Part shown: positions 8,940 through 16,724 of the stretch, piece by piece
How the letters are laid out: every line of letters begins with the position of its first letter
Position numbering within the stretch: the first letter of the stretch is position 1
NCBI RefSeq assembly: GCF_001570545.1
Contig: NZ_BBXD01000009.1
Span: 868,001-932,000, forward strand
Direction of reading: 5' to 3'
DNA: 64,000 bases
Origin: Herbidospora mongoliensis
GTDB lineage: Bacteria > Actinomycetota > Actinomycetes > Streptosporangiales > Streptosporangiaceae
The notes under the pieces: model-generated
The model's database searches: none
What the model was told of the DNA's origin: nothing
Seen by the model: only the letters and a program-made list of their open reading frames with translations
Program-made: the position numbers and the translations under genes

Positions 8940-9644
8940 CTACTTATCTTTCGCCGCCTTGGCCGCGCGGACCATTTCCACCTTGGCGCTGGCCGCGTAT
9001 TTGTCGACGTATTCCTGACCGGAGAGTTCCATGAGGGCGTACATGATCTCGTCGGTGACCGCCCGCAGCACGTGGAAGTCGTTCTCCATCCCGTAGTAAC
9101 GCGAGAAGTCGAGCGGCTTTCCGTAGCGGACGCCGGGGCGGATGCCGAACTTGGGGAGCAGCCGGCCGGGGGGCATCATCTCGAACGTCTTGACCATCGC
9201 CCACGGGATGACCGGCGCCCGTGACTCGAGGGCGAGCCGGGCCACGCCGGTCTTGCCCTTGTAGAGGCGGCCGTCGGGCGAGCGGGTGCCCTCGGGGTAG
9301 ATGCCCAGGACGTGGCCCTCGCCCAGCACCCGCAGGCCGGTGGTGAGGGCGGCCTCGCTGGCCTTGCCCCCGGAGCGGTCGATGGGGACGGTTCCGACAC
9401 CGGAGAAGAAGGCGCGGCTGAGCACGCCCTTCAGACCGGAACCGGTGAAGTAGTCGGACTTGCCGAGGGAGATGACCTTGCGGGGAAGGAAGAGCGCCCC
9501 GAAGAAGTGGTCGGCGAACGACAGGTGGTTGCCGGCCAGGATGACGGGGCCCTCTTTGGGCACGTTGTCCACCCCTTCCGCCCAAGGGCGGAACACGGTG
9601 TGGAGGAAGGGCCAGAGGATGGCCTTGACCACCCAGTAGAACAC
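8940..9644 (-). CDS. 1-acyl-sn-glycerol-3-phosphate acyltransferase (PlsC family)
   Basis: A 234-residue membrane-associated acyltransferase that would acylate lysophosphatidic acid to phosphatidic acid or a related lysolipid. The catalytic HX4D motif is in NHLSFAD (near residue 40), and the phosphate-binding motif is PEGTRS (near 118). A hydrophobic segment at the extreme N-terminus (YWVVKAILWPFLHTVF) gives membrane attachment. The GTG start at 9644 has AAGGAG 8 bases upstream. It corresponds in gene neighbourhood to mycobacterial Rv2182c. It is divergent from the esterase gene. Acyl-chain preference cannot be told from sequence. Confidence 0.9.
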   Translation of the reverse strand: MFYWVVKAILWPFLHTVFRPWAEGVDNVPKEGPVILAGNHLSFADHFFGALFLPRKVISLGKSDYFTGSGLKGVLSRAFFSGVGTVPIDRSGGKASEAALTTGLRVLGEGHVLGIYPEGTRSPDGRLYKGKTGVARLALESRAPVIPWAMVKTFEMMPPGRLLPKFGIRPGVRYGKPLDFSRYYGMENDFHVLRAVTDEIMYALMELSGQEYVDKYAASAKVEMVRAAKAAKDK

Positions 9645-9778
9645 TCGGGGGCTCCTTCTCTCGGCATCGCCTATGCCATCTAGTGCCGTGTGTTCGTGTC
9701 ATCTTGCCACGCCGACTCCACTCGCACGACTACGGCTTAACGTGCGACTATCGGGCATATTTCCCATCGGGAGGTGCC

Positions 9779-10543
9779 ATGCCGTTGTTGCCGGGCGCGG
9801 AGCCCTACCACCACGAGGGCGGACCGGTCGGGGTGCTGCTCTGCCACGGCTTCACGGGGACGCCGCAGTCGCTGCGCCCGTGGGGTGAGCACCTCGCGGG
9901 GGCCGGGCTCACGGTCTCACTGCCCCGGCTGCCGGGGCATGGAACCACTTGGCAGGAAATGAATCGCACGCGCTGGGAGGACTGGTACGCGGAACTGGAT
10001 CGGGCCTTCACGGTGTTGAAGTCGAAGTGCGCCGACGTGTTCGTGATGGGCCTCTCGATGGGAGGCTGCATCGGCCTGCGCCTGGCCGAGGTCCACGGGC
10101 CCGCCGTACGGGGGCTGGTGCTGGTGAACCCGTCGGTCGTGAACGACAACCCGGCGCTGACTTTCGCGCCCGTGCTCAAGTGGGTGCTGCCCTCGGTCGC
10201 GGGGGTGGCCAACGACATCAAGAAGGCGGGGGCGACGGAGTTGGCGTACACCAGGACTCCGGTGCGGGCGGCGGCGACGCTGCCCAAACTCTGGAAACTC
10301 ACCCAGTCCGAGCTGGCGAAGATCCGTCAACCGGTGCTTGTCTTCCGAAGCCCGGAAGATCATGTGGTCAAAGCGGCCAGCGTGACGTTCCTGCGCGACA
10401 GAATGGGTGAGAACCTGGAAATCCGGGAGTGCGTGAACAGCTATCACGTGGCGACGCTCGACAATGACGCCCCGCTCATCTTCTCGGGGAGCCTCGACTT
10501 CGTCCGCGCGCACGCCTCGGTACCCTTGACCAAAGACATGTGA
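9779..10543 (+). CDS. Alpha/beta hydrolase, carboxylesterase/monoacylglycerol-lipase type
   Basis: A 254-residue serine hydrolase. The nucleophile elbow is GLSMGG (near residue 90), the oxyanion-hole region is LLCHGFTGTPQ near residue 25, and the acid and histidine are probably in SPEDHVV and NSYHVATLDND. Sequence features match the Est30-like carboxylesterases that cleave short to medium acyl esters or monoglycerides. No signal peptide, so it is cytoplasmic. The ATG at 9779 is preferred because GGGAGG lies 5 bases upstream; the frame is open further to 9683 but that part is not hydrolase-like. The next gene starts 12 bases after the stop, suggesting a two-gene operon. Confidence 0.88.
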   Translation: MPLLPGAEPYHHEGGPVGVLLCHGFTGTPQSLRPWGEHLAGAGLTVSLPRLPGHGTTWQEMNRTRWEDWYAELDRAFTVLKSKCADVFVMGLSMGGCIGLRLAEVHGPAVRGLVLVNPSVVNDNPALTFAPVLKWVLPSVAGVANDIKKAGATELAYTRTPVRAAATLPKLWKLTQSELAKIRQPVLVFRSPEDHVVKAASVTFLRDRMGENLEIRECVNSYHVATLDNDAPLIFSGSLDFVRAHASVPLTKDM

Positions 10544-10555
10544 CCTGGGATCGAT

Positions 10556-11014
10556 GTGACGCCGCAGAGTGACGAGGACGAGGTCTGGCGTCAGATCGTC
10601 GCCTCGTTCAACGAAAAAGCCGGAGACGATCCGGCTGATCAGCCATGGCCTGACCGGGAGAACGTCCCGCAGGGCGAAGAACCGCCGCCGCCCCTACCTG
10701 ACGAGCCGGAAGAACCCAGCGATGAGACGCCGGACGACTCCGGCGAAGACACAGTGGAGGAAGAGGACGGCGACCACTACGTCCCGCCGCCTCCTCCGCC
10801 GCTGCCGAAGGCCGACCTGGTGACCAGGGTGGCCTGGACCGCCCTGTTCGGCGGGCCCGCCTATCTACTGCTGGCCGCGATGCTGAAGCTGCCGATGGAC
10901 CCGTGGATCGTCTTCACGGCGGTGGCGTCCTTCATCGGCGGGTTCGTGGCCCTGGTCGTCCGGATGGGCGACGGCCCACCGAACGACGGCTGGGACGACG
11001 GAGCCGTGATCTAG
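10556..11014 (+). CDS. Small membrane protein with acidic, proline-rich cytoplasmic tail
   Basis: A 152-residue conserved hypothetical protein. The first 80 residues are acidic and Pro-rich (PQGEEPPPPLPDEPEEP) and the C-terminal part has two membrane helices (AWTALFGGPAYLLLAAML and IVFTAVASFIGGFVALVV). I recall similar proteins beside lipase and PlsC genes in other Actinobacteria, sometimes labelled DUF308-like, but I cannot assign a function. GTG start with GGGAT 4 bases upstream. It follows the esterase gene by 12 bases and is probably cotranscribed. Confidence 0.75.
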   Translation: MTPQSDEDEVWRQIVASFNEKAGDDPADQPWPDRENVPQGEEPPPPLPDEPEEPSDETPDDSGEDTVEEEDGDHYVPPPPPPLPKADLVTRVAWTALFGGPAYLLLAAMLKLPMDPWIVFTAVASFIGGFVALVVRMGDGPPNDGWDDGAVI

Positions 11015-11031
11015 CCCGGACGAAGACGAGA

Positions 11032-11066
11032 GATGGCCGTCGGCGAGCACGTGGCCGACGGCCATC
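11032..11066. terminator. Hairpin between converging genes
   Basis: A perfect 13-bp stem (11032-11044 with 11054-11066) and 9-base loop lie between the membrane protein gene and the 3' end of the secreted propeller gene. There is no T-run. The right arm is part of a sequence duplicated inside the neighbouring coding region (see repeat). Confidence 0.5.
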
Positions 11067-11170
11067 GTCATGCCGCCTAGCGGACGGGCGGTTCCTTCGG
11101 CCCGAAGGTCTCGACCAGGTCGCTGTAGTGGTCGCCTGCGAGCACGTGGCCGACGGCCATCGTCACGCCG
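11042..11170. repeat. Duplicated ~33-bp segment straddling a gene end
   Basis: About 33 bases beginning GCGAGCACGTGGCCGACG occur at roughly 11042-11074 and again at 11138-11170 with a single mismatch. The second copy encodes the MAVGHVLA part of the propeller protein on the minus strand; the first lies just after its stop codon. Confidence 0.8.
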
Positions 11171-12210
11171 TCGGTGCGGACCACCGACTGGAGGCGGACC
11201 GAGCGGTCGCCGGTGCCGGCCTCGCCGCGCAGCGGCTTCCACTCCTTGTCGGTGTAGCGGAGCAGGAAGGCCTCGCTGGGGCGGTCGGCGTCGTAGCCCG
11301 AGGCCCAGTAGCCGCCGTCGCCGTCGCCGGTCACTCCGTAGAGCTCGGCGTCGCCCTCGGGCAGGGTCTCGCGGAGCCACTTCTTGCCGTCCCAGCGCAG
11401 GATCAGCGGGCGCGTGGTGCCGTCGTCGGTGAACACGCCGCCGACCGCGACCGCCCGCTTGGGGCTGGTGATGTGGACGTCGCGCAGGTAGCCGCCCTCG
11501 ACGTCGGGCAGGGCGACCGGCTTCCAGGCGCCGCCCGACAGCCGCATGATCAGCGGCTCGTCGCCGTTGTTGCCGACGGCCCAGCCGTCTTTGCCGCGCA
11601 GCGCGACGCCGTGGAGAACGCCGTCGGGACCTTCGTGCACCTTCCAGGCGGGCCCGCTCGTCACGATGAGCACCCGGCCGCCCCGGCTGCCGACGATCGC
11701 CGCCTTGCCGGGTTCCGCCGCCACCGCACGCAGCCAGTCGCCCGCCCTGACCTGCGGAACCACGACGCGGTCGATGCCGCCGCCGCCACCCCGCCCGACA
11801 TAGGGCACGCCGTCGTGGCCGTCGCCGACCACCCAGACCTCGTTGTCGGAGACCGCGCTGACCGACCGCAGCGGCCCGGCCCCGGTGGCGTCGCCGCGCG
11901 TGGGCACCTCGGCCCAGGCGGCGCCGTTCCAGCGGGTGACGATGCCGCGGTTGCGCCAGACGTCCCAGAGCCCGGTCTGCCCGACGGCCCAGACCGCCGT
12001 GCCGGACACGCCGCTGACGTCGGCGAGCGCGGCGTCCCGGCCGAGGCGCGCCGACGACGCCTGTCGCACGACCTCGTCAGGAACGGTCGCGGACCAGGCA
12101 GAGGCGGTGGACACGTGCGCGAGCGATGGTGCGAGGGGGAACTGACCTGCCAGCAGACCGGCGAGGAACACACACAACGGCACCGCACACCGCATCAAGC
12201 GGCGGGGCAT
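11077..12210 (-). CDS. Secreted beta-propeller-like protein of unknown function
   Basis: About 377 residues. The N-terminus is a classical signal peptide (RRLMRCAVPLCVFLAGLLAGQF, cut after about residue 35). The rest is built of repeated 45-55 residue units with the pattern hydrophobic strand, 'AVWAVGQTG', 'RWNGAAW', 'EVWVVGDG', 'RWDGKKW', 'YWASGYD', as in exported actinobacterial propeller proteins. No catalytic motif is recognised. ATG at 12210 is used; a TTG two codons earlier is possible, and neither has a clear ribosome-binding site. It converges on the small membrane-protein gene, and its 3' end is part of a 33-bp duplication. Extracellular binding or sensing is a guess. Confidence 0.75.
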   Translation of the reverse strand: MPRRLMRCAVPLCVFLAGLLAGQFPLAPSLAHVSTASAWSATVPDEVVRQASSARLGRDAALADVSGVSGTAVWAVGQTGLWDVWRNRGIVTRWNGAAWAEVPTRGDATGAGPLRSVSAVSDNEVWVVGDGHDGVPYVGRGGGGGIDRVVVPQVRAGDWLRAVAAEPGKAAIVGSRGGRVLIVTSGPAWKVHEGPDGVLHGVALRGKDGWAVGNNGDEPLIMRLSGGAWKPVALPDVEGGYLRDVHITSPKRAVAVGGVFTDDGTTRPLILRWDGKKWLRETLPEGDAELYGVTGDGDGGYWASGYDADRPSEAFLLRYTDKEWKPLRGEAGTGDRSVRLQSVVRTDGVTMAVGHVLAGDHYSDLVETFGPKEPPVR

Positions 12211-13180
12211 GAACAAATCGTACGGGGACGCACGGCCCCCGCGGGCGATAGGACGGAATTCCCCCAGTCAAGACCGCCCCCGAGAGCCACCATCCACTCC
12301 TAGATCACCAACCCCAAACCCCAGAACCCCCCAGGTCAGAGGAAGGAGTCCGGCAAACGCGAGACAGCGGGGCGCGGACATCCCCTGGGTGGAACCCGGC
12401 GGGCACTCCCCCGAGGCCCTCCGGCCCGCACCGCCACCCATCGCGCGGACATCCCATGAACGAACGCCCGGCGGCTACTCACTCGGCGGCCCTCCGCCCA
12501 CCTATCGCGCGGACATCCCCTGGGCGGACACACGGCAGGCAATCACCCTGCGGCCCTCCGCCCGCGCCGCCACCGATCGCGCGGGGCCGAAAGGCGCCGG
12601 CTCCTCGAATCGGGCGCCCACCAGGCGGGGAAACCTCTTCCCATTGACCCCGACTCATAGCGGGAACACCATGTGCCGGAGGCGATTCTGCACGCGAATT
12701 CCTATACCCGGGTCTTCGAATTGATGCGACAGATCGCCCGACGCGACAACCTGGCGCCAGGACTGTTATCCGTATACTCACCCACCGACGGGCGCGCCAT
12801 TCCACTCGACGAAACCGGTGCGCGCGAGGCCTCGATGAAGAAATGGCAGCCGAACACCAGGTGGCCCCGGCCTGAACATACCGCCAAGGGCACCGAGGCG
12901 TGGACCTCGGTCGATGTGCCCGTTCGGGCTCCCTGGAGACATGAGAACGAAGGACCGAATCGGCCACCGTGCAGGACCCGCCAGGTGTGCGCGATAATGC
13001 GAGGTTCCGCATTCGAGGCCTCACCATCAGTCGCGGATCGTTACCTGGATCGGCGGTCCGCAGCATAAGTCAGACCGAAAGCCACCGTCCGGAATCCCCG
13101 ATGCCCGGTCGATCCAAATCGCAACCTTCCCCGAATGAAATCGGTCACTGACGCGTTATCCCGTTCACTATTATTTACTC
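12211..13180. other. 970-base stretch without a convincing gene
   Basis: No frame on either strand shows the third-position GC bias of neighbouring genes. The left half carries a tandem repeat (12372-12600). From about 12650 the GC content drops and the sequence is AT-richer towards 13180 (TTCACTATTATTTACTC), where the promoter of the next gene must lie. A 131-codon frame at 12673-13068 has no ribosome-binding site and weak codon bias; it could be a decayed or foreign gene. Confidence 0.6.
12372..12600. repeat. Imperfect 71-74 bp tandem repeat, about 3.5 copies
   Basis: The core GCGCGGACATCCC recurs at 12372, 12443 and 12517, with a partial copy near 12577. Each core is preceded by a GGCCCTCCG...CCACC(C/G)ATC block. 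Units differ by several bases and small indels. Confidence 0.75.
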
Positions 13181-13840
13181 GTGTCTCCTGAGCGATATCC
13201 CACGGCAGCCGTCTTCGTCGACCATAGCGGCCGCCGCCGACGGATGATCATGATGGTGTCGATCGGGTCGAGCGTCCCGCTCCTGGCGCTGCTCGCGGTC
13301 GTGATCGGCGGCCTGTTCTCCGACACGAGGCTCTCGGTGAACGGATGGCCGGGTGATCGGCAGGGCGGGACGGCCGACCTGGGTTCACCCAGCCCTGCCG
13401 GGGAGGCCCGCCCGAGCCGGTCGGAGCAGCCGTCACCCTCGATGACGGGCTCGGCGGTCCGTCCGACGTCCGGCACCTTAGGCACCGTCGGCCCGGCTTC
13501 GCCCTCGGCGAGCCCGCGGCCTTCGCTCAGCCCGGAACCCCCCGACGGCCCGTGGCCATCGCTCTGCCCACGGCCTTCGCTCTGCCCGGTGCCGAGCCGG
13601 CCGCCGGAGCCGACCCCCGGCTCCACCACCGGTTCCGCGACCGACCTCACGACCGCCCCCACCCCGCGCCCGTCGAACAGCTCGACGAACGGCTCCACTC
13701 CCCGCCCGACCACCAGCCTCACCGGGCAGCCCACGAGCAGCTCCACTCCCGGCCCGACCACCGATCCCACCGCGCAGCCCACGAACGGCGGCGAGCCGCT
13801 CAGCCTCGGCGGGCCGGGCAGCGACCGGCCGGGCCGATGA
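13181..13840 (+). CDS. Single-pass membrane protein with Pro/Ser/Thr-rich extracellular domain
   Basis: A 219-residue protein: a short N-terminal cytoplasmic part (AVFVDHSGRRRRMI), one membrane helix (about residues 27-47), then about 170 residues rich in Pro, Ser and Thr that would extend through the wall. The VFVDxSGRRRR motif before the helix is one I know from short proteins encoded directly upstream of deacetylase/glycosyltransferase fusions in Actinobacteria, which supports the GTG start at 13181. Its stop overlaps the next start by 4 bases (ATGA), so it is coupled to the polysaccharide gene and is probably an accessory or export partner. The sequence upstream of the GTG is AT-rich and likely holds the operon promoter. 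Confidence 0.8.
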   Translation: MSPERYPTAAVFVDHSGRRRRMIMMVSIGSSVPLLALLAVVIGGLFSDTRLSVNGWPGDRQGGTADLGSPSPAGEARPSRSEQPSPSMTGSAVRPTSGTLGTVGPASPSASPRPSLSPEPPDGPWPSLCPRPSLCPVPSRPPEPTPGSTTGSATDLTTAPTPRPSNSSTNGSTPRPTTSLTGQPTSSSTPGPTTDPTAQPTNGGEPLSLGGPGSDRPGR

Positions 13841-16122
13841 CGACGACCGGATCCGGCCGCCGCCCCCGCCCCGCTTCACCCCATGGCACGACGAGACCGC
13901 CGCCCAGGGGCCGCTCGCCGCGGCGGCGCCGGCCGCCGGCGGTGCGGCCCGCGCCGCCCCCCGACACGCCGGCCGCGCCCCGGGGGCACTGGTTCCTGTT
14001 CGCCGCCGGCCTGCTGCTGGTCACCGCCGCGCTGCTGCTCAACGGCTACGTGACCAACGTCGTCGGCGAGACGCAGCCGGGGGGCCCGCCCGCCGCCGAC
14101 TTCCGGACCGCCGAACTCGACGAGATCCGGCGCGGCGGTCCCGTCGTCAACCTCACGGGAGACCGGCCCACCAGCGCGCGCCTGCCGGACAGAACCGTCG
14201 CGCTGACGTTCGACGACGGGCCCGATCCCGCCTGGACCCCCCAGGTGCTGGACGTCCTCGCCGAACACGGCGCCAAGGCGACGTTCTTCGTGGTCGGTTC
14301 GAGGGTGGCCACATATCCCGATCTGGCGAGGCGCATCGTCGCCGAGGGTCACGAGCTGGGCAACCACACCTATTCACACGCCGACCTGACGGCCGTGCCC
14401 GGCTGGCGGCTGCGGCTGGAGTCGTCGCTCATGCAGCGGGCGCTGGCGGGGGCGACGGGTCTGCACACGACGCTGGCCCGCCCGCCCTACGCGGCCCCGC
14501 CCTGGGCGGTCACGACCCTCCAGTGGGAGAGCATGAAGGGGCTGGCGGCCGAAGGCCATCTCATCGTCCTGACCGACCTCGACGCCAAGGACTGGAGCCG
14601 TCCCGGCACGGCGAAGATCGTGGCGTCGTCGCTGCCCGCGAAGGGCCGGGGCGCCGTCGTCATGATGCACGACTCCGGGGGCGACCGGCGGCAGACGGTG
14701 GAGGCCGTCGATCTGGTCCTGAAGAACCTGAAGGGCAAGGACTACCGGGCCGTCACGGTGACCGAGGCGATCGGCATGCCGTCGGCGCACCGGCCGGCCG
14801 GTGGAGTCGACCGGTTCGTCGGCGCCGCGCTGAATCTGGCCCAGCGCGCCTCGGAGACCTTCACCGACGTGCTGCGATGGGCGCTGTTCACCGCCGGGGC
14901 GCTCACTCTGGGGCGGTTCGGCTTCTTCATGGTGCTCGCGGGGGTGCACGCGCACCGTACAAGAGGTGGCCCCAGGGGCAGGGACCGTGCGCACGTGTGG
15001 CCGGGCCCGCCGCCGGTGACCGTGATCGTGCCCGCCTACAACGAGGCGGCGGGGATCCAGGCGACGATCCGCTCACTGGTCGCCACCTCCTACCCGGGCG
15101 CACTCGAGGTCCTCGTCGTCGACGACGGCTCGACCGACGGCACCGCCGACCTGGCGGCGGCATTGAGGCTCCCCGGTGTACGGGTGATCCGCCGGCCCAA
15201 CGGCGGCAAGGCGGCCGCGCTCAACACCGGCATCGCGCAGGCCGCGCACGAGTTGCTCATCATGGTCGACGGGGACACCGTCTTCGAGCCCGCCACGATC
15301 GGCCGACTCGTCCGCCGGCTCGCCGACCCGGCGATCGGCGCGGTGAGCGGCAACACCAAGGTCGGCAACCGGCGCGGTGCGATCGGCCGCTGGCAGCACA
15401 TCGAATACGTCATCGGCTTCAACCTCGACCGGCGCGCCTTCGAACTGCTCGACTGCATGGCGACCGTGCCCGGCGCGATCGGGGCGTTCCGGCGTTCGGC
15501 GCTGGTGGCGCTGGGCGGGGTCAGCACCGACACCCTGGCCGAGGACACCGACCTGACGATGGCGCTGTGCCGGGCCGGATGGCGGGTGGTCTACGAGGAG
15601 AACGCGGTGGCCTGGACCGAGGCGCCCGCCTCGCTCGGCGAGCTGTGGAGACAGCGCTACCGCTGGTGCTACGGCACCATGCAGGCGATGTGGAAGCACC
15701 GGCGCGCCGTCCTCGACCGCGGCCCGTTCGGCCGCCGCTGCCTCGGCTACCTGACGCTGTTCCACGTGCTGCTGCCCCTGCTGGCGCCCGTCGTCGACCT
15801 CATGGCGGTCTACAGCATGGCCGTGGGCGACCCCCTGCCGGTCGTGGCGGTGTGGGCCGGTTTCGTCATGGTGCAGGTGGTGATCGGCTGGTACGCCCTG
15901 CTCCTGGACGGCGAACGCGCCTCCGCGCTGTGGATCCTGCCGCTCCAGCAGTTCGTCTACCGCCAGCTCATGTACCTGGTGGTCATCCAGTCACTGGCGA
16001 CGGCGCTGCTGGGCGTGCGGCTGCGCTGGCACTCCGTCCGCCGGGAGGGCACCTTCAACGACCACGGGGAGCAGTTCCCGCCGGCTCACGCCGAGCGCAG
16101 GTCGGCCACCACCGGCCGGTGA
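13837..16122 (+). CDS. Bifunctional polysaccharide deacetylase / family 2 glycosyltransferase, membrane protein
   Basis: A 761-residue fusion. After a basic, Pro-rich tail and a membrane helix near residue 50 comes an extracytoplasmic NodB deacetylase domain (TFDDGPD near residue 125, metal ligands in HTYSH near 178). A second helix leads to a cytoplasmic processive GT2 domain: VIVPAYNEAAG, DDGSTDG near 430, DGD, EDTDLT, and the product-binding QRYRW near 607. Further helices follow. GT2 domains of this class make beta-linked polymers (poly-N-acetylglucosamine, hyaluronan, cellulose); the attached deacetylase suggests a partly deacetylated amino-sugar polymer. ATG at 13837 overlaps the previous stop. 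The 3' end overlaps the converging EEP gene by 37 bases. Confidence 0.9.
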   Translation: MTTTGSGRRPRPASPHGTTRPPPRGRSPRRRRPPAVRPAPPPDTPAAPRGHWFLFAAGLLLVTAALLLNGYVTNVVGETQPGGPPAADFRTAELDEIRRGGPVVNLTGDRPTSARLPDRTVALTFDDGPDPAWTPQVLDVLAEHGAKATFFVVGSRVATYPDLARRIVAEGHELGNHTYSHADLTAVPGWRLRLESSLMQRALAGATGLHTTLARPPYAAPPWAVTTLQWESMKGLAAEGHLIVLTDLDAKDWSRPGTAKIVASSLPAKGRGAVVMMHDSGGDRRQTVEAVDLVLKNLKGKDYRAVTVTEAIGMPSAHRPAGGVDRFVGAALNLAQRASETFTDVLRWALFTAGALTLGRFGFFMVLAGVHAHRTRGGPRGRDRAHVWPGPPPVTVIVPAYNEAAGIQATIRSLVATSYPGALEVLVVDDGSTDGTADLAAALRLPGVRVIRRPNGGKAAALNTGIAQAAHELLIMVDGDTVFEPATIGRLVRRLADPAIGAVSGNTKVGNRRGAIGRWQHIEYVIGFNLDRRAFELLDCMATVPGAIGAFRRSALVALGGVSTDTLAEDTDLTMALCRAGWRVVYEENAVAWTEAPASLGELWRQRYRWCYGTMQAMWKHRRAVLDRGPFGRRCLGYLTLFHVLLPLLAPVVDLMAVYSMAVGDPLPVVAVWAGFVMVQVVIGWYALLLDGERASALWILPLQQFVYRQLMYLVVIQSLATALLGVRLRWHSVRREGTFNDHGEQFPPAHAERRSATTGR

Positions 16123-16724
16123 TCCGAGGCCTCCGCCAGGTCGTCTTCCGAGGCGCCGGCCACGCCACGGGCCAGCGCTTCGAGGCCTGCACCGGTGAAG
16201 ATCGCGTCGATGCGCTTGCCCGCGAAGGTCCCGCCTTCGCCGCGCTCGGCGTACCGGGATCCCAGGTGCTTCCACGCGGCCGCCCCCGGCAGTTCGTTCA
16301 GGTCCCCCGCGACCACCGGCACCGCGTCGAACCGCGCCGCGACCGTCTCGACCCGGCGCACGATCTCCACGGCATGCGCCAGCCGCGCCCCCGCGTGCAG
16401 GTCGAGGTGGAAGGAGGCGACGGCGAGCCGCAGCCCTTCGGCCTCGACCACGGCGAGCGCCATCGACCGGCGTTCGAGGCCGGGGAACCACCGCAGCCGA
16501 TGGTGTTCGACGTGCGGCACCCGGATCCCGGGCCGGACCAGGATCGCCACCCCCGAGAAGCGGGCGGAGCACACCTGTTCAAGCCCCGTCAGCCGGGAGA
16601 ACGCCGGCCCGAAGCCCCGTTCCTGCGCGCACAGCACGTCGACGGCCAGCGCGCGGACGACCCGCGCCAGCGCGGGACGGGAGTCGCGCAGGCCGTGGAG
16701 GTTGTAGCTGGCGACGCGTATCAG
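16086..16724 (-). CDS. Endonuclease/exonuclease/phosphatase (EEP) family protein, probable CTG start
   Basis: A 212-residue metal-dependent phosphohydrolase of the EEP fold (DNase I/APE1/phosphatase type). Active-site motifs are ASYNLHG (Asn near residue 8), LCAQE, GDLNE and SDHRPV at the C-terminus. The Asn motif and most of the first strand lie upstream of the first GTG (16637), and no ATG, GTG or TTG precedes them in frame. The only plausible start is CTG at 16724-16722, whose last two bases overlap the ROK stop codon in a CTGA arrangement analogous to the usual ATGA coupling. The substrate is unknown. The 3' end overlaps the opposing glycosyltransferase gene by 37 bases. Confidence 0.85.
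   Translation of the reverse strand: MIRVASYNLHGLRDSRPALARVVRALAVDVLCAQERGFGPAFSRLTGLEQVCSARFSGVAILVRPGIRVPHVEHHRLRWFPGLERRSMALAVVEAEGLRLAVASFHLDLHAGARLAHAVEIVRRVETVAARFDAVPVVAGDLNELPGAAAWKHLGSRYAERGEGGTFAGKRIDAIFTGAGLEALARGVAGASEDDLAEASDHRPVVADLRSA

Noticed and set aside
12372-12600. CRISPR array
   Set aside because: The repeat unit is 71-74 bp with diverged copies, without short identical repeats and unique equal-length spacers, and there are no cas genes.
12673-13068. 131-codon plus-strand frame
   Set aside because: No ribosome-binding site, third-position GC well below neighbours, no recognisable family. Kept only as a possible decayed gene within the non-coding stretch.
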